Source of the DNA: Marinospirillum sp.
GTDB lineage: Bacteria; Pseudomonadota; Gammaproteobacteria; Pseudomonadales; Halomonadaceae
Assembly: GCF_014859565.1 (NCBI RefSeq)
Contig: NZ_JACUUA010000198.1
Coordinates: 1-5,865 of the forward strand
DNA: 5,865 nt
Direction of reading: 5' to 3'
Part shown: piece by piece, positions 1-4,985 of the stretch
Numbering within the stretch: the first letter of the stretch is position 1
Layout of the letters: each line of letters opens with the position of its first letter
Translations under genes and position numbers: made by a program
The notes under the pieces: generated by a model
What the model was told of the DNA's origin: nothing
What the model saw: only the letters and a program-made list of their open reading frames with translations
Databases searched by the model: none

Positions 1-99
1 GGTCACCTTGGCCTTGTTGATGTGGGTGATTTCTTCAAACACCACACCCAGCAACGCCAGAACGGCCAGCAACAGCAGCACATAATCAATAACAGCCAT
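1..99 (-). CDS. nhaD: NhaD-type Na+/H+ antiporter, N-terminal fragment
   Basis: This is a partial gene: the first 33 codons are present and the reading frame leaves the window at position 1. The peptide starts MAVIDYVLLLL, a hydrophobic segment of about 19 residues (first transmembrane helix), followed by the charged stretch FEEITHINKAKVT (residues 21-33). A short hydrophobic start followed by F-E-x-x-x-H-I-N-K-A-K is typical of the amino end of NhaD sodium/proton antiporters (ion transporter superfamily, inner membrane), which export Na+ in exchange for H+. The ATG at 97-99 is chosen because it opens directly into the helix, and an AGG lies 9 bases upstream of it as a modest SD. The gene follows dinB by 69 bases on the same strand. 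Only about 33 residues can be judged, so another membrane protein of the same superfamily is possible. Confidence 0.7.
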   Translation of the reverse strand, partial: MAVIDYVLLLLAVLALLGVVFEEITHINKAKVT

Positions 100-142
100 G
101 GGATTTAACCTGCAATCAGGAAGGAGAGGCGCAAAGATTAAC

Positions 143-157
143 TGCTGCGGCGCAGCA
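143..157. repeat. Perfect 15-bp dyad between dinB and nhaD
   Basis: TGCTGCGGCGCAGCA is a perfect inverted repeat (7-bp arms around one central base). It lies 11 bases after the dinB stop and about 43 bases before the nhaD ATG. On the minus strand it is followed by GTTAATCTTT, which is T-rich but not a clean U-tract, so it could be a weak dinB terminator. It also falls in the spacer of a poor promoter-like pair (TTGTAT, 18 bases, TAATCT), so an operator for nhaD is the alternative. The dyad is plainly visible; its role is inference. Confidence 0.35.
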
Positions 158-168
158 AATACAACAGA

Positions 169-711
169 TCACTCAGGAATTTCTTCAGGAATCCGCACCA
201 GAAGATCAGTCACCCCGATATCCTCACCGGCCTGTAACAACAGGGTGGAAACCTGCCCGCGGTGATGCGTTTGATGATTAAAAAAATGTAGAATCAGGCT
301 TGAATAACGTTTACTGCCAGCAATACCTTTGGTGTTGTAATAACTGAGCACAGAATCCAGATCATCATCAGACAACTCCGCTGTCCAGTTGATGATTTTA
401 CAATCCAGCCAAGCGCGGTGTTCAGACAGCTTAACAAAATCATCAAAAAGCACCTGATCCAGACGAGTCGGACTGGGAAGCTTTACAACCTCATCCAGCG
501 CACTCGGGCAGGATGGATGTGCCGCAAAGCGCTTAAGCCAGATAGTATCTGCAACAAGGATATGGTTCAGAGTGCCCAGAATCGAACCAAAAAAAGCACC
601 ACGATCCTTAGCTAAATCGTCTGCAGACAGGTGCCCCGCCGCTTCATAAACCTTTAAATTCATCCACTGGTTGTAACCGGCCAGCAGCTCAAAGTGACTT
701 TTCAGGCTCAT
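169..711 (-). CDS. DinB superfamily putative metal-dependent enzyme
   Basis: This encodes a 180-residue soluble protein of normal length for the DinB/YfiT-like four-helix-bundle superfamily. The family's metal triad is visible: H50 in the segment TLNHIL, and H146 and H150 in the HxxxHRGQ motif near the C-terminus (H142 and H149 are also nearby). The N-terminal Y-N-Q-W-M-N motif (residues 13-18), the F-F-G-S-I-L-G-T-L-N-H block (40-50) and the C-terminal G-V-T-D-L (166-170) match the branch common in proteobacteria. Members bind a divalent metal and include thiol-S-transferases and DNA-damage-inducible proteins, but the substrate of this branch is unknown. The ATG at 709-711 has a weak purine stretch (GAGAAG) about 8 bases upstream. 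The gene sits alone between the toxin-antitoxin unit and nhaD. No signal peptide or membrane segment is seen, so it is probably cytoplasmic. Confidence 0.88.
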   Translation of the reverse strand: MSLKSHFELLAGYNQWMNLKVYEAAGHLSADDLAKDRGAFFGSILGTLNHILVADTIWLKRFAAHPSCPSALDEVVKLPSPTRLDQVLFDDFVKLSEHRAWLDCKIINWTAELSDDDLDSVLSYYNTKGIAGSKRYSSLILHFFNHQTHHRGQVSTLLLQAGEDIGVTDLLVRIPEEIPE

Positions 712-727
712 ATGAGTCTTCTCAGAA

Positions 728-733
728 ATTAAA
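728..733 (-). promoter_or_regulatory. Candidate -10 element for dinB
   Basis: On the minus strand TTTAAT (5 of 6 matches to TATAAT) lies 16 bases upstream of the dinB ATG. No good -35 hexamer occurs 16-18 bases further upstream. A second possibility just upstream is TGGTATCGT, an extended -10-like sequence. The short gap between the antitoxin and dinB contains no better promoter, so dinB could also be reached by read-through from the toxin-antitoxin operon. Confidence 0.3.
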
Positions 734-752
734 CGATACCACTAGATTTCAC

Positions 753-773
753 GGCTGTGGTTCTTCTACAGCC
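753..773 (-). repeat. Short hairpin GGCTGT/ACAGCC downstream of the antitoxin gene
   Basis: Perfect 6-bp arms (753-758 and 768-773) enclose a 9-base loop just after the antitoxin gene. On the minus strand no run of T follows the second arm, so it is not a convincing intrinsic terminator. It lies immediately outside the attC-like element at 773-831. Confidence 0.3.
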
Positions 774-831
774 TAAACACCCAAATCAGCCGCGAGTATT
801 TTGTGTTGGGTGCATCTGCTTGTTAGCGGTG
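773..831 (-). other. Degenerate attC-like element overlapping the antitoxin 3' end
   Basis: Read on the minus strand, the stretch opens with GCTAACAAGCAGATGCACCC and closes with TTTGGGTGTTTAGGC. An opening TAACAAGC...TGCAC with a closing TTAGGC, and an inner inverted repeat (CACCCAA at 778-784 with TTGGGTG at 806-812), is how many integron attC recombination sites look. The closing core TTTAGGC differs from the consensus GTTAGGC only at its first base; the opening CGCTAAC matches RYYYAAC at 5 of 7 positions. The site covers the last roughly 14 antitoxin codons and its stop. No integrase or second attC is present in the window. It could be a decayed cassette end, or chance. Confidence 0.35.
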
Positions 832-1100
832 AGATCCTGCAGTGAACCCGAAATGTATTTGTGAATGATACTCGACACAAAAGTTTGGTACGGAATACCC
901 TCTTCCGTTGCTCTTGACTGGATAGCCGTTAAATCCCTGTTTGAGATTCGAATATTTATCCTTTTGTCTTTTTTAAACGTATTGCTGGCTATTGCCTCCA
1001 GTTCCTTTTTGCGGGCTTCAGTAAGTACTGATTCAAACTCGCCAGCCTCCACGGCATCCAGCAGAACTTTCTCTTCTTTCGATAACTTGCCTTTGCTCAT
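786..1100 (-). CDS. Ribbon-helix-helix antitoxin, BrnA/COG5304-like
   Basis: This 104-residue protein is the downstream partner of a toxin-first operon. The N-terminal part (residues 1-45) is charged and helical. It is followed by a ribbon-helix-helix DNA-binding domain: strand KRINIRIS (46-53), helix A around 56-68, then G-I-P-Y-Q-T and helix B (about 72-85). The F-K-K-D-K-R-I-N-I-R-I-S and E-E-G-I-P-Y-Q-T blocks are characteristic of the CopG-like antitoxins paired with BrnT-type toxins. Such proteins neutralise the toxin and, alone or in complex, repress their own operon. The ATG (1098-1100) overlaps the toxin stop as ATGA and is preceded by a strong SD (GGAGGT, 5 bases away) inside the toxin's last codons. 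The tail after about residue 87, ending QMHPTQNTRG, lies beyond the usual domain end and is encoded across an attC-like sequence. The region is visibly AT-rich: 49 of 120 bases are G or C at 901-1020. Confidence 0.85.
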   Translation of the reverse strand: MSKGKLSKEEKVLLDAVEAGEFESVLTEARKKELEAIASNTFKKDKRINIRISNRDLTAIQSRATEEGIPYQTFVSSIIHKYISGSLQDLTANKQMHPTQNTRG

Positions 1101-1375
1101 GATCCACCTCCAAGGTACAGCTTGGTAAATTTCCTGCTGGGTATAATTGTTTTCAGAAACACTTCATCTTCGCTTTCCACATACGGCACGAGATGAACGT
1201 ATTCTTTAATACAAATGACAAAAATCCGCTGAGTGGGATAATCGGAGGCATTTGGATGCGCAATATCATCCAGTAAGTCGCCATGCTCAATATGAAAGAC
1301 CGCTTCCTCAAAGGAAACGCCCCGCTCAACTATAAGCTCCTGATTTTTATCAGGGTTCCAATTGTAGATTTTCAT
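1097..1375 (-). CDS. BrnT family toxin
   Basis: This 92-residue protein has the BrnT family signature: N-terminal Y-N-W-N-P-D-K-N (residues 4-11), then G-V-S-F-E-E-A (19-25), a central P-T-Q-R-I-F-V (47-53) and the C-terminal block T-I-I-P-S-R-K-x-T-K-x-Y (76-87). BrnT of Brucella is a RelE-fold ribonuclease-type toxin that lowers translation and is neutralised by BrnA; this activity is inferred here from family. The usual K-H-G before the S-F-E-E-A motif reads E-R-G, as in a divergent subgroup that keeps the P-S-R-K ending. The ATG at 1373-1375 is fixed by alignment of the family start. No SD precedes it, and the predicted transcription start falls at or within a base of the ATG, so toxin translation may be leaderless and weak. 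The stop overlaps the antitoxin start by 4 bases. Confidence 0.85.
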   Translation of the reverse strand: MKIYNWNPDKNQELIVERGVSFEEAVFHIEHGDLLDDIAHPNASDYPTQRIFVICIKEYVHLVPYVESEDEVFLKTIIPSRKFTKLYLGGGS

Positions 1376-1381
1376 ACAACA

Positions 1382-1411
1382 AGACTAGCACAAACGTGTG
1401 CATTTTGTCAT
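1382..1411 (-). promoter_or_regulatory. Toxin-antitoxin operon promoter (extended -10)
   Basis: On the minus strand, ATGACA (1406-1411, 5 of 6 matches to TTGACA) is followed by an 18-base spacer and the extended -10 TGCTAGTCT (1382-1390), whose hexamer TAGTCT matches 3 of 6 but carries the TGn extension. Transcription would start near 1375, the first base of the toxin ATG. The position just upstream of the toxin and the embedded palindrome support the call. Confidence 0.5.
1388..1401. promoter_or_regulatory. Palindromic candidate operator for antitoxin autoregulation
   Basis: GCACAAACGTGTGC has perfect 5-bp arms around a 4-base centre. It occupies the spacer of the toxin-antitoxin promoter and touches the extended -10, where a bound ribbon-helix-helix repressor would exclude RNA polymerase. 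BrnA-type antitoxins are known autoregulators. The palindrome is seen; binding is inferred. Confidence 0.5.
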
Positions 1412-1432
1412 CAGACCTAAAGATCTGGAACA

Positions 1433-1439
1433 CTAAACA
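1433..1439. repeat. CTAAACA direct repeat, upstream copy (other copy at 773-779)
   Basis: CTAAACA occurs here, just outside the toxin-antitoxin promoter, and again in the same orientation at 773-779 in the core of the attC-like element. On the minus strand both read TGTTTAG. The two copies bracket the whole unit (about 660 bp), as cassette boundary cores or a short target duplication would. A 7-base match is short enough to arise by chance. Confidence 0.35.
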
Positions 1440-1441
1440 AA

Positions 1442-2656
1442 CTACTCCCCCACTAATTCCACCAACATTTCCGCTGTGGCGGCGGCGAGTGTCCATCCCA
1501 GGTGTCCATGGCCGGTGTTGTAATAAACACTGGGGCATTTGCCTTGCATAACACGGGGCATCATGTCGGGCATCATTGGGCGCAGCCCTGCCCAGGGGGT
1601 GATGTCTTCGGTGCTGACTTGCGGGAAGCAGGTTTGTACCCAGTCCACCAATGGGCGGATGCGGTCAGCACGGATGTCGCGGTTGTAGCCGTTGAATTCG
1701 GCGGTTCCGGCCACTCGCAGGCGGTTATCACCTAATCTGCTGGATACCAGTTTGCTGGCTTCGTCCAGCAGGCTGACTTCCGGCGCGGCGCGGCGGCTGA
1801 TTTCATCTTTTAATGCAATCGTGAGGGAATAACCCTTAACCGGGTAGATGTTAATCCGATCCCCTACTTGTGCCGCCAGTGCACGGCTGGCGGTTCCGGC
1901 GCAGATCACCACGCGATCATAAGCGGCTTCATCCGACTGCCCGGTTACATCCCGGCTGATGATTCGTACACCCTGTTCATCAGCCAGCAGGTGTTCTACC
2001 TGTTGTTGGTAACGGATGTGTCCACCCAGGCGCTCACAGGCTGCGGCCAATCCCAAGGTGTATTTGTGAATATCACCGGTGGCGTCTGTTTCGGTGTAAT
2101 AACCGCCGTAAAACTGCCCTTGTAAAGCGGGTTCGATGGCCTGCATTTCTTCTGCGGTGACAGCCCGGCGCTCCAGCCCACCGGTTGCCAGCAAGATGGA
2201 TACCTTACCAGCGGTTTCAAACGCGGCCTTGTCACGGTAGACGTGCAGGATGCCACGCTGTTTTAAGTCGAAGTCAATGCCTTCTGTCTGCGCCCAGTTG
2301 AACAGGTGTTCACGGGCAATAATGGCCATACGGGTAGTGGCTGCGGTGTTGTCAGCATGGCGGGGGATGGCGGCAAAAAACTCACTGAACCAACTCAGTT
2401 TGTGCCAGCTGGGCAAGGGATTCACCAGCAGTGGTGCGTCTTTTTTTAACATCCACTTCAGACCTTTGATCACGGTCGGGAGGGAGTTCCATACTTCAGC
2501 ATTGGAGGCCGAGAGTTGGCCGCCGTTGGCGTAGGAGGTTTCCATCGCAGCATAACGGTGGCTTTCATACACCGTCACTCGGTGACCCCGCTTCAACAGC
2601 GCGTAAGCCGTGGTAATACCAGTGATGCCACCCCCGATGACTGCAATGTTTTTCAT
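1442..2656 (-). CDS. dadA: D-amino acid dehydrogenase
   Basis: This is a 404-residue FAD oxidoreductase of the DadA/DAO family. DadA removes hydrogen from D-amino acids (D-alanine best known), giving the 2-oxoacid and ammonia and passing electrons to the respiratory chain at the inner membrane face. Visible: the Rossmann motif V-I-G-G-G-I-T-G (residues 6-13), acidic E31 at the end of strand 2 for ribose binding, S-Y-A-N-G-G-Q-L-S (41-49), Y-P-V-K-G-Y-S-L-T (271-279), G-L-R-P-M-M-P-D (357-364) and the FAD-contact ending T-G-H-G-H-L-G-W-T (381-389). Length is slightly below E. coli DadA (about 432). The ATG at 2654-2656 is chosen because the Rossmann strand begins right after it and AGAGGT lies 5 bases upstream; an in-frame ATG 18 codons earlier adds non-conserved residues. 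No dadX racemase or Lrp-type regulator is adjacent, so a role on D-amino acids other than alanine is possible. Confidence 0.9.
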   Translation of the reverse strand: MKNIAVIGGGITGITTAYALLKRGHRVTVYESHRYAAMETSYANGGQLSASNAEVWNSLPTVIKGLKWMLKKDAPLLVNPLPSWHKLSWFSEFFAAIPRHADNTAATTRMAIIAREHLFNWAQTEGIDFDLKQRGILHVYRDKAAFETAGKVSILLATGGLERRAVTAEEMQAIEPALQGQFYGGYYTETDATGDIHKYTLGLAAACERLGGHIRYQQQVEHLLADEQGVRIISRDVTGQSDEAAYDRVVICAGTASRALAAQVGDRINIYPVKGYSLTIALKDEISRRAAPEVSLLDEASKLVSSRLGDNRLRVAGTAEFNGYNRDIRADRIRPLVDWVQTCFPQVSTEDITPWAGLRPMMPDMMPRVMQGKCPSVYYNTGHGHLGWTLAAATAEMLVELVGE

Positions 2657-2684
2657 ACTGCACCTCTGACTTAAGTTTTTTTCT

Positions 2685-2690
2685 AGTATA
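2685..2690 (-). promoter_or_regulatory. dadA -10 element
   Basis: On the minus strand TATACT (5 of 6 matches to TATAAT) lies 28 bases upstream of the dadA ATG, predicting a leader of about 22 bases that carries the SD. The -35 region (TTATTG at 17-base spacing) is poor, which suggests activator dependence. A second, more distal TATAAA lies at 2759-2764 in an AT-rich tract. Confidence 0.45.
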
Positions 2691-2774
2691 GATGCAATTC
2701 GTGGGTGCAATAATCCAAAGCATCATAAAAAGGCAGCAATAAAAACCATTTTATTAGATTTATACAGCTGAATA

Positions 2775-2790
2775 TATCGCTTAAACGATA
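2775..2790. promoter_or_regulatory. Near-perfect 16-bp palindrome upstream of dadA
   Basis: TATCGCTTAAACGATA is self-complementary at 7 of 8 base-pair positions. It sits about 100 bases upstream of the predicted dadA start, between the phoX terminator and the AT-rich dadA upstream region. It could be a regulator site for dadA. It overlaps the end of the terminator T-tract by two bases. Confidence 0.3.
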
Positions 2791-2826
2791 AACAAAAGAA
2801 ACCCCGCCCGTAAAACACGGGCAGGG
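2789..2826 (-). terminator. Intrinsic terminator of phoX
   Basis: On the minus strand a 10-bp GC-rich stem (CCCTGCCCGT at 2817-2826 with ACGGGCGGGG at 2802-2811, one G-T pair) closes a 5-base loop and runs directly into TTTCTTTTGTTT. It begins 25 bases after the phoX stop. The plus strand lacks a T-tract, so termination is one-directional; it separates phoX from dadA. Confidence 0.92.
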
Positions 2827-2850
2827 CAGTTGTTTTCACTAACAGAAGAA

Positions 2851-4896
2851 TCAACTACCGACGATACGTCCATCTTCGCGGCTGATGACCAGTGTGCCAG
2901 AGCGCGGATAAGGGCTGCCATCATGCGGCCACTGGCTAGCCAGTTTTCCGACGGCAAAGTCCTCCGGTGAGGTGGTGGCACCAGGGTGTTGTACGTTCAC
3001 AAACAGGGTTTTCTGATCCGGTGTTGTGCACATTCCGGTGATTTCCTGCCCAATCGGGCCAACCATAAAACGCTTCAGCACCTGATTAACCGGGTCACAG
3101 GCCAGCATCTGGTTATTGCCAAACTGCGCCCACTTGCCGGTGTTCACAATGCTTTCACTCATATCCGTTTGAATCCACAAGCGGCTCTGGCGATCAAACC
3201 ACAGGCCATCCGGACTGTTGAATATCTGGTCTTCATTCATTGCTGCACCTGCATAATTGGAATCATCCTGTGGACCAGCCAGCAGGAACAGATCCCAGTC
3301 AAAACGCGTACCAGCAACCTGATCCCCTGCCTCACTCCAACGGATGATCTGACCCCAGTCATTGCTCGCACGCGGGTTGGCCTTGTCAACCTGTTCCGGT
3401 GTGCGGCGTGAGTTGTTGGTCAGAGTGAAATACACTTCACGAGTTGCCGGATTCACTGCACCCCATTCCGGGCGATCCATTTTGGTGGCACCCACGGTAT
3501 CCGCGGCCAGGCGGGTATTTACCAGTACATCCGCCTGACTGTTAAAGCCATTGGCGGGAGTCAGTGGCCCCATACCAAACACCAGCGGCAGCCATTCGCC
3601 GGAGCCATCATCGTTAAAACGGGCAACATACAGGGTGCCGTTATCCAGCAGATGACCACCTGCAGTGGCCTTGTGGTAAGGCTGGGCGCTGACGTACTTG
3701 TAGATGTACTCAAAGCGGGCATCATCACCGGAGTAGCAGACAATCGGCTGACCTTCGACCGCAGCGTGGAAGATCACCCCTTCATGGGCAAAACGGCCCA
3801 GCGCTGTGCGCTTCACCGGTGTGGATTGCGGGTTGAAGGGATCAATCTCGACCATCCAGCCAAAGGTGTTGGGTTCGTTGCGATAATCACCAGTAGCGCT
3901 ACTTGCCTTGTTGCTGGCATCAAAACGTACATACTCATCCGCACCGTTATCTGCCCGCTCCCAGGCATAACGACCAGTATCCTTGCTGGCTACACCGTAA
4001 CGTTTGTGCTCACGCGGCTGGTCACCGGTGTTGATAAAATAACCCGCCCAGTTTTCTTCACTGGCCAGATAAGTATTCCAGGGAGTGACACCGTGGGCGC
4101 AGTTATTCAGTGTGCCACGGGTACGAGTGCCATCCGGGCTGAAACGGGTTTTGACCAGATCAGAACCACGTACCGGGCCACTCAGCTGCATTTCAGTCAG
4201 GCCGGTGATACGACGATTGCGTGGGTCCTGCACCAGTTGCCAGTCACCATTGGGCTGTTTGCGGATGCGGGCAATTGCTACACCATGACCATTCAGCTCT
4301 TTTAACACTTCATCAGCTGAGCGTTTGCCATCTTTCAGTGGCACTCCATTGCGGCTGAGTTTTTGACCCACTGCTGAGGCATGCATAAAACGTGGTTCCA
4401 CGTATTCGTGGTTCATCACCAGTAGGCCATCATCCGAGCTGCCTTCGTAGGGGCTTTTGCCTTCAATCGGGAAGAAGTGCATACCATCATGATGACTACC
4501 CATTTGTTGTGCCTGATCAGCACCGGTATTACGCAAGGGATCAAAAGCTGGCATGCGTCCGGTGATGGGTTCACCCCAGGGCAACAAAACCTGATGGCGG
4601 TAACCGGGTGGCAACATCACACCATCACCGTCATAAAATTTCACCGCATCAAATCCAATCAGTTGCGGGCCACTTTCCACACCCCTGGAGGAACCCGCTG
4701 CCTGTACAACACCCGGCAACAGACCACTTGCAAAAAAGCCCAGCAGCGCCGCATTTAAGCTGCCCTTGAGCACACTGCGGCGATCCAGCCGACGATCCAG
4801 CACATTACGAAAACTTTCATTACCGGAGAGATTACTGAGCGGCTCGTCACCTTCGCCGTGATCAATCTGTTGCAGTGTTTGATGTTGCTGATTCAT
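2851..4896 (-). CDS. phoX: PhoX-family alkaline phosphatase, Tat-exported
   Basis: This 681-residue precursor of a PhoX (DUF839) phosphatase would release phosphate from organic monoesters in the periplasm or outside the cell. Residues 1-38 form a long polar n-region, followed by the twin-arginine motif D-R-R-S-V-L-K-G (R39, R40), a hydrophobic core (about 49-60) and likely cleavage after V-Q-A or V-Q-A-A (66-67). Conserved blocks in order: M-N-H-E-Y (161-165), N-N-C-A-H-G-V-T-P-W (264-273), E-E-N-W (280-283), G-R-F-A-H-E-G (367-373), C-Y-S-G-D-D (387-392), R-P-E-W (475-478), T-N-N-S (493-496), S-P-D-G-L-W-F-D (561-568) and N-V-Q-H-P-G (634-639). In studied PhoX enzymes the cysteine of the N-N-C block (C266 here) is an iron ligand and acidic residues hold calcium. 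The long n-region is usual for PhoX, which supports the ATG at 4894-4896; AGGTG lies 7 bases upstream. Full length, intact, and followed by a strong terminator. Confidence 0.95.
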   Translation of the reverse strand: MNQQHQTLQQIDHGEGDEPLSNLSGNESFRNVLDRRLDRRSVLKGSLNAALLGFFASGLLPGVVQAAGSSRGVESGPQLIGFDAVKFYDGDGVMLPPGYRHQVLLPWGEPITGRMPAFDPLRNTGADQAQQMGSHHDGMHFFPIEGKSPYEGSSDDGLLVMNHEYVEPRFMHASAVGQKLSRNGVPLKDGKRSADEVLKELNGHGVAIARIRKQPNGDWQLVQDPRNRRITGLTEMQLSGPVRGSDLVKTRFSPDGTRTRGTLNNCAHGVTPWNTYLASEENWAGYFINTGDQPREHKRYGVASKDTGRYAWERADNGADEYVRFDASNKASSATGDYRNEPNTFGWMVEIDPFNPQSTPVKRTALGRFAHEGVIFHAAVEGQPIVCYSGDDARFEYIYKYVSAQPYHKATAGGHLLDNGTLYVARFNDDGSGEWLPLVFGMGPLTPANGFNSQADVLVNTRLAADTVGATKMDRPEWGAVNPATREVYFTLTNNSRRTPEQVDKANPRASNDWGQIIRWSEAGDQVAGTRFDWDLFLLAGPQDDSNYAGAAMNEDQIFNSPDGLWFDRQSRLWIQTDMSESIVNTGKWAQFGNNQMLACDPVNQVLKRFMVGPIGQEITGMCTTPDQKTLFVNVQHPGATTSPEDFAVGKLASQWPHDGSPYPRSGTLVISREDGRIVGS

Positions 4897-4898
4897 GG

Positions 4899-4938
4899 GA
4901 TTTCACCTGTCTTGGATTTGAACAGAACAGGTGAAATC
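4899..4938 (-). promoter_or_regulatory. 12-bp inverted repeat over the phoX ribosome binding site
   Basis: GATTTCACCTGT (4899-4910) and ACAGGTGAAATC (4927-4938) are perfectly complementary arms around a 16-base loop. The phoX SD (AGGTG on the minus strand, 4904-4908) lies inside the start-proximal arm, so an mRNA containing both arms would hide it. No T-tract follows, so it is not a terminator. It could instead be a DNA operator overlapping the phoX promoter. Confidence 0.6.
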
Positions 4939-4957
4939 TAAGGTGGCGGGATGACAG
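4916..4957 (-). promoter_or_regulatory. Candidate PhoB box and phoX promoter
   Basis: On the minus strand a perfect Pho-box half-site CTGTCAT (4951-4957) is followed at 11-base steps by the degenerate CCACCTT (4940-4946) and TTCACCT (4929-4935). TCAAAT (4916-4921, 4 of 6 matches to TATAAT) lies 18 bases after CCACCTT and could be the -10. PhoB control of phoX is well established in other bacteria. Only one half-site is good, so the call is tentative. Confidence 0.42.
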
Positions 4958-4985
4958 CAAGAAGTTGGTTGTGTGAATTTAATGT

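Noticed and set aside
418..615. 65-codon open frame on the plus strand
   Set aside because: It lies wholly antisense to the DinB-family gene, has no SD, and its peptide is not protein-like; a shadow frame.
1411..1427. Imperfect CAGA...TCTG repeat as a dadA terminator
   Set aside because: Only a 4-bp stem is possible and no T-tract follows; no convincing intrinsic terminator is seen after dadA.
1350..1538. 62-codon minus-strand frame spanning the end of dadA and the toxin promoter
   Set aside because: It overlaps the conserved C-terminus of dadA in another frame and has no recognisable domain.
2657..2710. Longer dadA reading frame starting at an ATG 18 codons upstream
   Set aside because: The extra residues precede the Rossmann strand that normally begins at the N-terminus, the -10 element lies within this stretch, and the best SD serves the downstream ATG.
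3652..4305. 217-codon plus-strand open frame antisense to phoX
   Set aside because: It is long, but it mirrors codon bias of phoX on the opposite strand, carries no motif or SD, and phoX is intact with all family motifs.
4899..4938. The phoX-proximal inverted repeat as a terminator of the upstream gene
   Set aside because: The stem is not GC-rich and no run of T follows on the minus strand; the phoX ATG follows immediately instead.
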